64,000 bases of DNA from Agrococcus jenensis (GTDB taxonomy: Bacteria; Actinomycetota; Actinomycetes; Actinomycetales; Microbacteriaceae): contig NZ_RKHJ01000001.1 of the NCBI RefSeq assembly GCF_003752465.1, forward strand, positions 620,001 through 684,000. Reading direction: 5' to 3'. Of the stretch, positions 34,270 through 45,000 are shown piece by piece; the stretch's first letter is position 1; every line of letters begins with the position of its first letter. A model generated the notes under the pieces. That model saw only the letters and a list, made by a program, of their open reading frames with translations. It had not been told where the DNA came from and did no database searches. The position numbers and the translations under genes are program-made.

Positions 34270-35598
34270 CTAGGCGAAGCGGCCGAGCTGGTGGCGGAGC
34301 GCGTCCTCGAGGGTAGGGCGGCGGAAGCGGTGGCCGAGCTCGGCCAGCCGGGACGGCACGACGCGCTGGTTCGCGAGCGCGAGCTCGCGCATGCCCTGCT
34401 CGCCGAGCAGCACGCGCGGTCCGAGCGCGGGCGTCGGCAGCAGCGCCGGCCGGTGCAGCACCGCCGCGAGCGTCGCGGCGTAGTCGCGCTGCCGCACCGG
34501 CTCGGGCGCGACGGCGTTGATCGCGCCGGACATCCGCTCGTCGACGAGGGCGCGGGCGTAGATGTCGACGAGGTCGTCGAGGTCGACCCACGACTGCCAG
34601 TGGCGGCCGCCCGCGAGCGGCCCGCCGAGGCCTGCCGCGTAGAGCGGGCGCAGCACCTGGAGCACGCCGCCGCGGGGCGTCTGGACGAGACCCGTGCGGA
34701 TGAGCGCCGTGCGCACGCCGCCCTCGGAGGCCGCCGCCGTGTCGGCTTCCCAGTCGACCGTGACATCGGCGAGGAAGCCGTCGCCCGGATCGCTCGCCTC
34801 GCTGAGCACCTCGTCGCCGCGGTCGTCGCCGTAGATGCCGATGGCGGATGCGCTGATGAACGCGCGCACGCCGCTCGCCACCGCGAGCTCAGCCAGGCGG
34901 CGGGTCGGCCCGATCCGGCTGTCGCGGATCCGCTCGCGGTGCTCGTCGCCGAAGCGGCCGAAGATGGAGGCGCCCGCGAGGTGGACGACCGCATCGACGC
35001 CGTCGAGCAGGTCGGCTGCCGGCGCATCCGGATCCCAGCGGCGCTCGCCCGGCGCCGGCTCGTGCCGCACCAGCCGCACGACCTCGTGGCCCCCGGTCGT
35101 GAGGAAGGCGGCGAGCGCCGTGCCGATGAGGCCGGAGGCGCCCGTCATCGCGATCGTCATGGGGGCAGCGGCGAGCTCGTGGTGTCGCGCCAGATCGTCG
35201 GCGAGCTGCCGGTGGCGGTAGACGAACATGGGCCGCAGCAGCCGCGATCCCACCTGCGTGTCAACGCGATCGCGCATGACGGTCGCACCGCCCTGCGGCT
35301 CGAGCCGGTGCTCGTGCCGCCAGCGGAGCGGGCCGAGGGCGGCGGAGGAGAGGCCGGGCACCCGCTCGTCGACGAACGCGCGGCCGGGCTCGAAGCCGGC
35401 CGGGTCGTGCTGCGCGACCCACACCTGCCCGCCGGGCAGCGCGAGCTCGGCGCGGCCATCCTCGAGCGAGGTCGCCTCGCGGCGCACCGATCCCGGCATC
35501 CACGGCGGCATCAGCCGCTGCAGCGCCCCCGGCCGCTCGTGCCAGGCGAAGACCTCGTCGGGCGAGGCGTCGATCGTGCTCCAGTGCTGGATGCCCAT
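34270..35598 (-). CDS. SRPBCC-NAD(P) epimerase fusion (TIGR01777 family)
   Basis: The 442-residue protein has an SRPBCC domain (about 1-145, MGIQHWSTIDASPDEVFAW) followed by an extended-SDR domain from about 150. The SDR part shows the cofactor motif TGASGLIGTALAAFL, VHLAGASI, SASAIGIYGD and the TIGR01777 hallmark GGRHWQSWVDLDDLVDIY. The C-terminal DUF1731-like region ends LEDALRHQLG. It is related to SulA/YfcH proteins, whose reaction is not established. ATG at 35598 is chosen because it starts the SRPBCC domain exactly. Two more SRPBCC genes lie directly upstream. Confidence 0.85.
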   Translation of the reverse strand: MGIQHWSTIDASPDEVFAWHERPGALQRLMPPWMPGSVRREATSLEDGRAELALPGGQVWVAQHDPAGFEPGRAFVDERVPGLSSAALGPLRWRHEHRLEPQGGATVMRDRVDTQVGSRLLRPMFVYRHRQLADDLARHHELAAAPMTIAMTGASGLIGTALAAFLTTGGHEVVRLVRHEPAPGERRWDPDAPAADLLDGVDAVVHLAGASIFGRFGDEHRERIRDSRIGPTRRLAELAVASGVRAFISASAIGIYGDDRGDEVLSEASDPGDGFLADVTVDWEADTAAASEGGVRTALIRTGLVQTPRGGVLQVLRPLYAAGLGGPLAGGRHWQSWVDLDDLVDIYARALVDERMSGAINAVAPEPVRQRDYAATLAAVLHRPALLPTPALGPRVLLGEQGMRELALANQRVVPSRLAELGHRFRRPTLEDALRHQLGRFA

Positions 35599-35606
35599 GA
35601 CGCGAA

Positions 35607-35650
35607 CGTACGCCCCGCTCCTGTGCCGGAGCACAGGAGCGGGGCGTACG
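35607..35650 (-). terminator. Strong hairpin between SRPBCC and TIGR01777 genes
   Basis: CGTACGCCCCGCTCCTGTGC (35607-35626) pairs over all 20 bases with 35631-35650 around a CGGA tetraloop. It lies just after the stop of the 35662-36144 gene and just before the next start, so it separates two same-strand transcription units. Confidence 0.75.
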
Positions 35651-35661
35651 GGTGGCGGTGC

Positions 35662-38170
<2,509 letters not shown>

Positions 38171-38204
38171 TCGACTGACGCGTCCGATCGATCGGGCGCA
38201 GTCG

Positions 38205-38232
38205 GGGCCGGCCGCGCATGCGCGGCCGGCCC
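38205..38232. terminator. 28-bp perfect palindrome between argG and GT2
   Basis: The top-strand sequence from GGGCCGGCCGCGCA to its exact complement TGCGCGGCCGGCCC forms a perfect palindrome. It lies between the convergent argG and glycosyltransferase genes, consistent with a bidirectional terminator. Confidence 0.65.
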
Positions 38233-38265
38233 TTCGCTCTGCCCGATCGAGTGCGCCGCGCAGGG

Positions 38266-38982
38266 CTAGTCGATGAGCGGCTGTCCGCACCCCTCGAGCA
38301 CCGCCAAGTAGGTGGCGAAGCCGCCGTCGACGCGGCTGCGGGTGCGATCCGACGTGCGCACCGGAGCACGTCGGCGAAGGTCGAGCACCGCGCCGTGCGC
38401 ACGAAGCCGGGCGACGAGGTCCACGTCCTCGTGCAGCCGCATCGGCGCGACGCCGCCCACGCGAGCGAGCGCGTCGGCCCGCACGCCGAGGTTCGCGCCG
38501 TGCACCGCCGCTCCGGCCGGCAGGGCGTCATGCGCCGCGTGCCACGCCTCGAGCACGCGCTGCGGCAGGTGCGAGCCGTCGGGCACGACGCGTCCGATGT
38601 GCACGTCCGCACCGTCGTGCGCGGCCGCGACGTGGTCGAGCAGCCAGCGTGCCGGCACGGTGCTGTCCGCGTCGGTCATGGCGATCCACGTCGCCGCAGG
38701 TTCGGCGTCGGGCCAGCGGGCGAGCCCGTGCTGGATCCCGGCGCGCCGCGCCTCACCCACGGCGGCCGCCTCGATCTCGACCACCTCGGCGCCCACCGCG
38801 CGGGCGGTCACTGCGGTCCCGTCGACGCACGCGTCGGCGACGACGACGACCGCCGTCTCGATGCCCGGCTGGCGTGCCGCGAGCGCCGCGCGAGCGACGT
38901 CGATGCTCGCGATGCACGCTCCCACCGTCGACGCCTCGTCCCGCGCCGGCACGATGACCAGCACGCGAGCGATCGGCGTCAC
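38266..38982 (-). CDS. Soluble glycosyltransferase family 2
   Basis: The 238-residue protein is a GT2 with no membrane helix: VLVIVPARDEASTVGACIASI at the N-terminus, VVVADACVDGT, the metal-binding TDADSTVPARWLL near 127, VHGANLGVRADAL and the base-containing RLHEDVDLVARLRAHG near 192. The GTG at 38982 overlaps the stop of the PIG-L/methyltransferase gene by 4 nt, so it is the last gene of a three-gene operon. Acceptor and donor sugar are unknown. An N-acetylhexosamine is suggested by the deacetylase partner. Confidence 0.85.
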   Translation of the reverse strand: MTPIARVLVIVPARDEASTVGACIASIDVARAALAARQPGIETAVVVVADACVDGTAVTARAVGAEVVEIEAAAVGEARRAGIQHGLARWPDAEPAATWIAMTDADSTVPARWLLDHVAAAHDGADVHIGRVVPDGSHLPQRVLEAWHAAHDALPAGAAVHGANLGVRADALARVGGVAPMRLHEDVDLVARLRAHGAVLDLRRRAPVRTSDRTRSRVDGGFATYLAVLEGCGQPLID

Positions 38983-40283
38983 TCCGGCACCAGCACGTCG
39001 AGCAGGAATGCGTCGTCGCGGTGCTCGACCACTCGCCGCAGGCCGCGGATGCCCGCGGCGAGCGCGTGCACCTCCTCGGCGGAGCGGCGCATGTCGTCGC
39101 TCTCGCCTCGCCAGTGGCACAGCACGAGGTGCGCGCCACGGTCGCGGGCCTGCTCGACGACGTGCAGCAGGTCGGCGTCGGCGATGTACGAGCCGAGCTC
39201 GCTCAGCACGACGAGGTCGACGTCGGCGGCGGGCAGGCCGTCGGCAGCGGTGCGGTGCTCGACCCACGCGTTCGGCGCATCCGCGAGCGTGCGGCGCGCC
39301 TCGGCGAGCGCCGGCACCGACGCGTCGACGCCGAGCGCCCCGTCGCAGCGGGCGGCGAGCTCGGCCGTGAGCGTCGCCGTGCCGCAGCCGACCTCGACGG
39401 CGAGCCGGTAGCGCTCGTCGGGCAGCGACGCGAGCACGAGGCTGCGCTTGCGCCGCTCGTACCAGGACGAGCGCGTCGACCACGGGTCGCCCTCCGACGC
39501 GTAGCGCTCGTCGAATGCGGTGCGCTCGGCGGCCGGAGCGAGCACCAGCCACTCGTCGCCCGCGAAGCGCTCGAGCATCGCCGAGGTGAGCACGACGCGG
39601 TCGGCCGGGTGCGACGAGAGCGGCGCCACCTGCGATCGATGCGCGGCGATCGCGCGCACCTTCGCGTCGCGAGCGTCGACATCCAGCGGCACGCGGCGCA
39701 CCGGCATCCCGTCGAACAGCTCCGGCTCGCCCCAGAGCCAAGCCCAGATCGGCGACCACGCGCACGCGCGCCCCGCCTCGCGAGCGACGGCAGCGACGGC
39801 GTCGCCCACCGCCTCGTGATCGGGGTGACCGTCGCGCGACCAGGGCGCGAGCACGAGCGCGTCGTCCGGCAGCGCCGCGACGATCGACGCGACCGCGGCC
39901 ACGAGCTCGCGTCGGTGGGCGTGCACGGCTCCGTCGGGGAGCCCCAGCCGGATCAGCCGCGCCCCCACGCCGGCGAGCGCCTCCTCCTGCTCGGCCCGGC
40001 GACGCTCGGCGAGCGCCGCCGGCTCGAGCGTCGGAGAGCCGGGGTGCGAGCCCTCGCCGTCGGTCGCGACGACCACCGTGACGGGAAGGCCTCGGCGAGC
40101 GGCAGCGTGCATCGAGCCGAAGGCGCCGAGCACCTCGTCGTCGGGATGCGCGGCCACGACGAGCAGCGCGCTCGGCGACCGCTCGAGCGTGGGCGCATCG
40201 CGCAGCGCGGCGCTGCGCAGCCACGCGTCGTGCGGCGTGCCGGCATCGTCGCCCTCGAAGCGCGGAGGACCGCTCGTCACCAC
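38979..40283 (-). CDS. Bifunctional PIG-L deacetylase / NodS-family methyltransferase
   Basis: The 434-residue protein joins two enzymes. The PIG-L half (about 38-240) has the zinc motif VVAAHPDDEVLG, the catalytic-region SRDGHPDHEAVGDAV and LSSHPAD, typical of GlcNAc-type N-deacetylases such as MshB. The second half (about 265-434) begins DPWSTRSSWYERRKRSLVLASLP and continues with AVEVGCGTATLT (SAM loop) and VLSELGSYI, closely resembling NodS, the N-methyltransferase of Nod factors. The obvious inference is deacetylation of a sugar amide followed by N-methylation of the freed amine. GTG start overlaps the upstream gene's stop. Confidence 0.88.
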   Translation of the reverse strand: MVTSGPPRFEGDDAGTPHDAWLRSAALRDAPTLERSPSALLVVAAHPDDEVLGAFGSMHAAARRGLPVTVVVATDGEGSHPGSPTLEPAALAERRRAEQEEALAGVGARLIRLGLPDGAVHAHRRELVAAVASIVAALPDDALVLAPWSRDGHPDHEAVGDAVAAVAREAGRACAWSPIWAWLWGEPELFDGMPVRRVPLDVDARDAKVRAIAAHRSQVAPLSSHPADRVVLTSAMLERFAGDEWLVLAPAAERTAFDERYASEGDPWSTRSSWYERRKRSLVLASLPDERYRLAVEVGCGTATLTAELAARCDGALGVDASVPALAEARRTLADAPNAWVEHRTAADGLPAADVDLVVLSELGSYIADADLLHVVEQARDRGAHLVLCHWRGESDDMRRSAEEVHALAAGIRGLRRVVEHRDDAFLLDVLVPE

Positions 40284-41302
40284 GCGCTCCGTCCTCCGGC
40301 GGCCATCGCAGCGACCGCCTCGCCGAGCGAGGCCTGATCACGCTCCGCGTGGTGCTGCCGCACGTACAGCTGCAGGTCGGCGACGCGGCGGGCGTGCTCC
40401 GCCTCCAGCGCGAGCGGGGCGGGTCCGAGTGCCCGGCCGACGCGCGCGAGCACCTCGTCCACCGCGCGGGCGACGATCCCGCGCGTGCGCAGCGCGAGCG
40501 TTCCGGGGTCGACCGACGCGTCACCGGCGTCGATGCGCCGTGCGGCGTCGGCGAGCGCGAGCCGCGACGCCGTGAGCGCTTCGTCGACCGCACCCAGGTG
40601 CGCGAGCCGCAAGGGTGCATCCGCCGTCGCGCCGACGAGGCGCCGAGCGACCGCGACCGCGCCGCCGTGCCAGCAGGCCGCGACGCCGATGCCGCCCCAG
40701 GCGAAGCCGGGCCGCCGCAGGTACCAGCCGGACTCCCCGACGGGCTCCGCCGCGGCGCCGTCGAAGCGGACCGGACCGGACGGGATGCCGACCAGTCCTC
40801 GCGCGTGCCACGCCCCCGGCACGACCCGGACGCCGTCCTGCCGCAGGTCGACGTCGACGAGCACGCGCTCCTCGCCCTGCCACGCCGAGACGAGCGCGCG
40901 ATCGAGGCGGTCGGCGAGCGAGCACCACGGCTTCTCGCCCGCAAGCCGCCCCTCGCGCAGCTCGAGCCGACTGCCGGGGCCTTCCGCCGCGAAGACACCG
41001 TACGCGCCGGGCCGAGGGGCGATACCGGCCTCGGACAGGATCGCAACCGCGTCGAGATGCGGCTCGATCGCGCGCGCGACCTCGAGGTCATGGGCGCCGA
41101 GCGTGGCGAGCGCCTCCAGCCGCTCCGCGGTCCGGCCGCTCGCGGGCAGCGGCACCGCGGCGGCGATCGCCGGCGCCATCGTGAGCGCATCGGCGACAGT
41201 GGCGGGCAGCGCACCGATGCTGCGAAGGAGCGCTCGGGCACCCTCACCGCGGTCGATGTCGACGTCGAGCGAGGGGGCAGCGGGCACCGCTCCATTGTTC
41301 AT
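40277..41302 (-). CDS. Acyl-CoA-dehydrogenase-like protein
   Basis: The 341-residue protein resembles a shortened acyl-CoA dehydrogenase, with helical N-terminus (LRSIGALPATVADALTMAP), a strand-rich centre (GVFAAEGPGSRLELREG, LVDVDL, FDGAAAEPVG) and a helical end (RRVADLQLYVRQHHAERDQASLG). Typical members have about 380 residues and a catalytic Glu that I cannot locate here. Relatives of this fold include amine and nitroalkane oxidases and N-hydroxylases. The ATG at 41302 begins the three-gene unit with the PIG-L/NodS and GT2 genes. Function is open. Confidence 0.75.
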   Translation of the reverse strand: MNNGAVPAAPSLDVDIDRGEGARALLRSIGALPATVADALTMAPAIAAAVPLPASGRTAERLEALATLGAHDLEVARAIEPHLDAVAILSEAGIAPRPGAYGVFAAEGPGSRLELREGRLAGEKPWCSLADRLDRALVSAWQGEERVLVDVDLRQDGVRVVPGAWHARGLVGIPSGPVRFDGAAAEPVGESGWYLRRPGFAWGGIGVAACWHGGAVAVARRLVGATADAPLRLAHLGAVDEALTASRLALADAARRIDAGDASVDPGTLALRTRGIVARAVDEVLARVGRALGPAPLALEAEHARRVADLQLYVRQHHAERDQASLGEAVAAMAAGGRSAW

Positions 41303-41437
41303 GCTCGTCCCCCACGCGGCCTGTGCTGACCGAAGGCGCCGGGCGAGGACGGCCGTTGACCCGCTTGCTCGGCAGTGCCACGGTGGACGCACGTGATGAG
41401 GCAGCGCGGTGAGCGCACATCGAAGGAGATGATCACC

Positions 41438-41947
41438 GTGAGCAGGTTCCGATCCTTGGCAGTCGTCGCGGTCGCCGGTTGCGCGGTCCTCGGCACGGCG
41501 GCACCGGCCTCCGCCGCCGTCGCGCGGAGCACCATCGTGATCCCGCTCGCGGGCGGCATCATCGACGAGGGCTGCACAGAGCCGCTCATGTACACCGGCG
41601 GCGAGGTGCGCTTCACCGAGCAGGAGGTGACGAGCGCCTCGGGCGGTGTCGTCACGCAGCTCCACATCCGCACCGTGCACGCCACCGCCGTGGGGCTCGA
41701 GACGGGCGTCGAGTACGTCGACCGGACGATCATCCATCAGGGCGTGCACGGCAACGGGACGTTCTTCGAGACCCAGTACGCCGACGGGTCCCACGGGGTG
41801 AACATCACGGCCCGCATCCGGCTGGCATCTCCAGGCACCGACGCGCCCGAGCTCGTGATCCGCGACGACTTCCACCTCCGACGGGTCGAGGGGCTCGACG
41901 TGGAGCCGCGCATGGTCGTCGAGCGGTCGTTCACCAGCTGCGAGTGA
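41438..41947 (+). CDS. Secreted protein of unknown family
   Basis: The 169-residue product starts at GTG 41438, which has AAGGAG at a good 9-10 nt distance. The ATG at 41429 would be too close to it. A clear Sec signal (RSLAVVAVAGCAVLGTAAPASA) is cut near residue 27. The mature part is strand-rich, with one Cys near its start (DEGCTEP) and one at the very end (SFTSCE), which may form a disulfide. No family is recognised. It lies alone between divergent and co-directional neighbours. Confidence 0.75.
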   Translation: MSRFRSLAVVAVAGCAVLGTAAPASAAVARSTIVIPLAGGIIDEGCTEPLMYTGGEVRFTEQEVTSASGGVVTQLHIRTVHATAVGLETGVEYVDRTIIHQGVHGNGTFFETQYADGSHGVNITARIRLASPGTDAPELVIRDDFHLRRVEGLDVEPRMVVERSFTSCE

Positions 41948-42007
41948 GCGGCCGGGCGAGCGACGTCCTCAGGCCGTCCCCCAAGGCCGCTGTGCTGTAC
42001 TGAGCGG

Positions 42008-45000
42008 GTGAGCGATGCGCTCGAGCAGTTCTCCCCCGCGACCCGCGCGTGGTTCTCGGGCGCGTTCTCCGCCCCGACGGCCGCGCAGTCGCAGGCGTGG
42101 GCGGCGATCGCTCGCGGCGAGCACACCCTCGTCGTCGCCCCGACCGGGTCGGGCAAGACCCTCGCGGCGTTCCTCTGGGCGCTCGACCGGCTGCAGCGCG
42201 AGGATGCGACGCCCCACGAGGAGCGTGAGCCGGGCGTGCGGGTGCTCTACGTGTCGCCGCTCAAGGCGCTCGCCGTCGACGTCGACCGCAACCTGCGCGC
42301 ACCGCTCGCCGGCATCGCCGCGCGCGGCCGCGCGGACGGCGCCGAGCCGCCGCAGATCCGCATCAGCCTCCGCACTGGCGACACGCCCCAGGAGGAGCGC
42401 AGGGCGCAGGCGAAGCATCCGCCCGACATCCTCATCACGACGCCCGAGTCGCTCTTCCTGCTGCTCACGAGCCGCGCGCGCGAGACGCTCCGCACCGTCG
42501 AGACCGTCATCGTCGACGAGGTGCACGCCGTCGTGCCGACGAAGCGCGGCTCGCACCTGGCGCTGAGCCTCGAGCGGCTCGACGCGCAGCTGCAGCGACC
42601 CGCGCAGCGCATCGGCCTCTCCGCCACCGTGAAGCCGGCGGAGGAGGTCGCCGCGTTCCTCGGCGGCCCCGCGCCCGTCACGGTCGTGGCGCCGCCGAGC
42701 GAGAAGCGCATCGAGCTGACCATCACCGTCCCGGTCGACGACATGACCGACCTGCGCGGCCCGCAGCGCGAGGAGGCGGCGCCGACGGGCAGCGCGTTCG
42801 GCGCGACGAAGCCCGACCAGCCGTCGATCTGGCCGCACATCGAGCGCGAGGTGCTCGAGCTCGTCGACCGGCACCGCTCCACGATCGTCTTCGTCAACGC
42901 CCGGCGCGCGGCCGAGCGGCTCACCGCGCGGCTCAACGAGCTCGACGCCGAGCGGCTCGACGAGGCCGAGGCTGCGCCGGCGGCGGATGCGGCGGCCGGC
43001 CGTGCGGGCAGCGGCGTCATCCTGCGCGACGTGAGCGAGCACATCCGGCTGCGCCTCGCCGAGCGCGCCGCAGCGCGCGACGCGGCCGGTCCCGACGCCG
43101 AGGCGCCGCCGCTCGCGCGCGCCCACCACGGCTCGGTGTCGAAGGAGCAGCGCAGCGAGATCGAGGACCAGCTGAAGTCCGGCCGGCTCCGCTGCGTGGT
43201 CGCGACCTCGAGCCTCGAGCTCGGCATCGACATGGGCGAGGTCGACCTCGTCGTGCAGGTCGAGGCCCCGCCGAGCACCGCGAGCGGCCTGCAGCGCGTC
43301 GGCCGCGCCGGGCACAACGTCGGCGACGCCTCGCGCGGCGTGATCATCCCCAAGCACCGCGCCGACCTGCTGCACGCGACCGTCGTCGCCGACCGGATGG
43401 CGCGCGGCGAGCTCGAGCCGATCCGGATGCCGCGGCATCCGCTCGACGTGCTCGCGCAGCAGACCGTGGCGGCCGCGGCGATGGACGAGCTCGTGGTCGA
43501 CGACTGGTTCCAGACCGTGCGGCGGGCGGCGCCCTTCGCGCAGCTGTCCCGCGGCGCGTTCGACGCGACCCTCGACCTCGTCGCGGGCGTCTACCCGAGC
43601 GACGAGTTCGCCGAGCTGCGGCCGCGCGTCGTGTGGGATCGCGAGGCCGGCACGATCACCGGCCGCCCCAGCGCGCAGCGCATCGCCGTCTCGAGCGGCG
43701 GCACGATCCCCGACCGCGGCCTGTTCGGCGTGTTCCTCTCGGGCCAGGAGGGCAAGCCGGGCGCGCGCGTCGGCGAGCTCGACGAGGAGATGGTCTACGA
43801 GACGCGCACCGGCGACGTCTTCGCGCTCGGCGCGACGAGCTGGCGCGTGGTCGACATCACGCACGACCGCGTGCTGGTCGTGCCGGCCTTCGGCGAGGTC
43901 GGCAAGCTGCCCTTCTGGCACGGCGACAACGAGGGCAGGCCCGCCGACCTCGGCGCCTCGATCGGCCGCGCGACCGCCGCACTCGCGGCCGGCACGGGCT
44001 TCGAGCTGACGCACTCCGACGAGCGCGCGCGCCGCAACCTCGAGGCGTACGTGCGCGACCAGCTGGCCGCGACCGGTGCCGTGCCGACCGATCGGCAGAT
44101 CGTGGTCGAGCGCTCGCGCGACGAGCTCGGCGACTGGCGGCTCATCGTCCACTCCCCCTACGGGCGGCGCGTGCACGCGCCCTGGGCGCTCGCGATCGAC
44201 CGGCGGCTGCGCGAGGACCGCGACCTGGGGGCAGCGGCGATGGCGTCCGACGACGGCATCGTCATCCGCATCCCCGACTCCGACGCCGAGCCGCCGGGCT
44301 TCGACCTGCTGCGCTTCGAGCCGGACGAGCTCGAGCGCATCGTCGAGACGGAGGCCGGCGGCACCGCGCTGTTCGCGAGCCGGTTCCGCGAGTGCGCGGC
44401 CCGTGCGCTGCTGCTGCCGAAGCGCGACCCCGCGCGCCGCGCGCCGCTCTGGCAGCAGCGGCAGCGCGCCGCGCAGCTGCTCGACGTCGCCAAGCGCTAC
44501 CCGGACTTCCCGATCGTGCTCGAGGCGCTGCGCGAGGTGCTGCAGGACGCGTACGACCTGCCGGCGCTGCGGTCGATCGCCGAGCGGCTGCAGCACGGCG
44601 ACATCCGCGTCGTCGAGGTCGAGACGCCGAGCCCGTCGCCGTTCGCGCACCACCTGCTCTTCGGCTACGTCGGCGCGTTCCTCTACGAGGGCGACGCCCC
44701 GCTCGCCGAGCGCCGCGCTGCGGCGCTGACCCTCGACCCGACGCTGCTCGCCGAGGTGCTCGGCACGACGGCGCTGCGCGAGCTGCTCGACCCCGCGGTC
44801 GTGGAGCGCATCGAGCTCGAGCTGCAGCGGCTCGCGCCCGATCGCCGGGCGCGCGGCGTCGAGGGCGCGGCCGACCTGCTGCGGCTGCTCGGACCGCTCA
44901 CGGTCGGCGAGCTCGCGGCGCGCCTCGAGGGAGCCGGAGACGCGGCGCTCGACGAGGCCGGCGCCGCTGCCCTCGCCGCCGAGCTCGTGGACGCGCGCCG

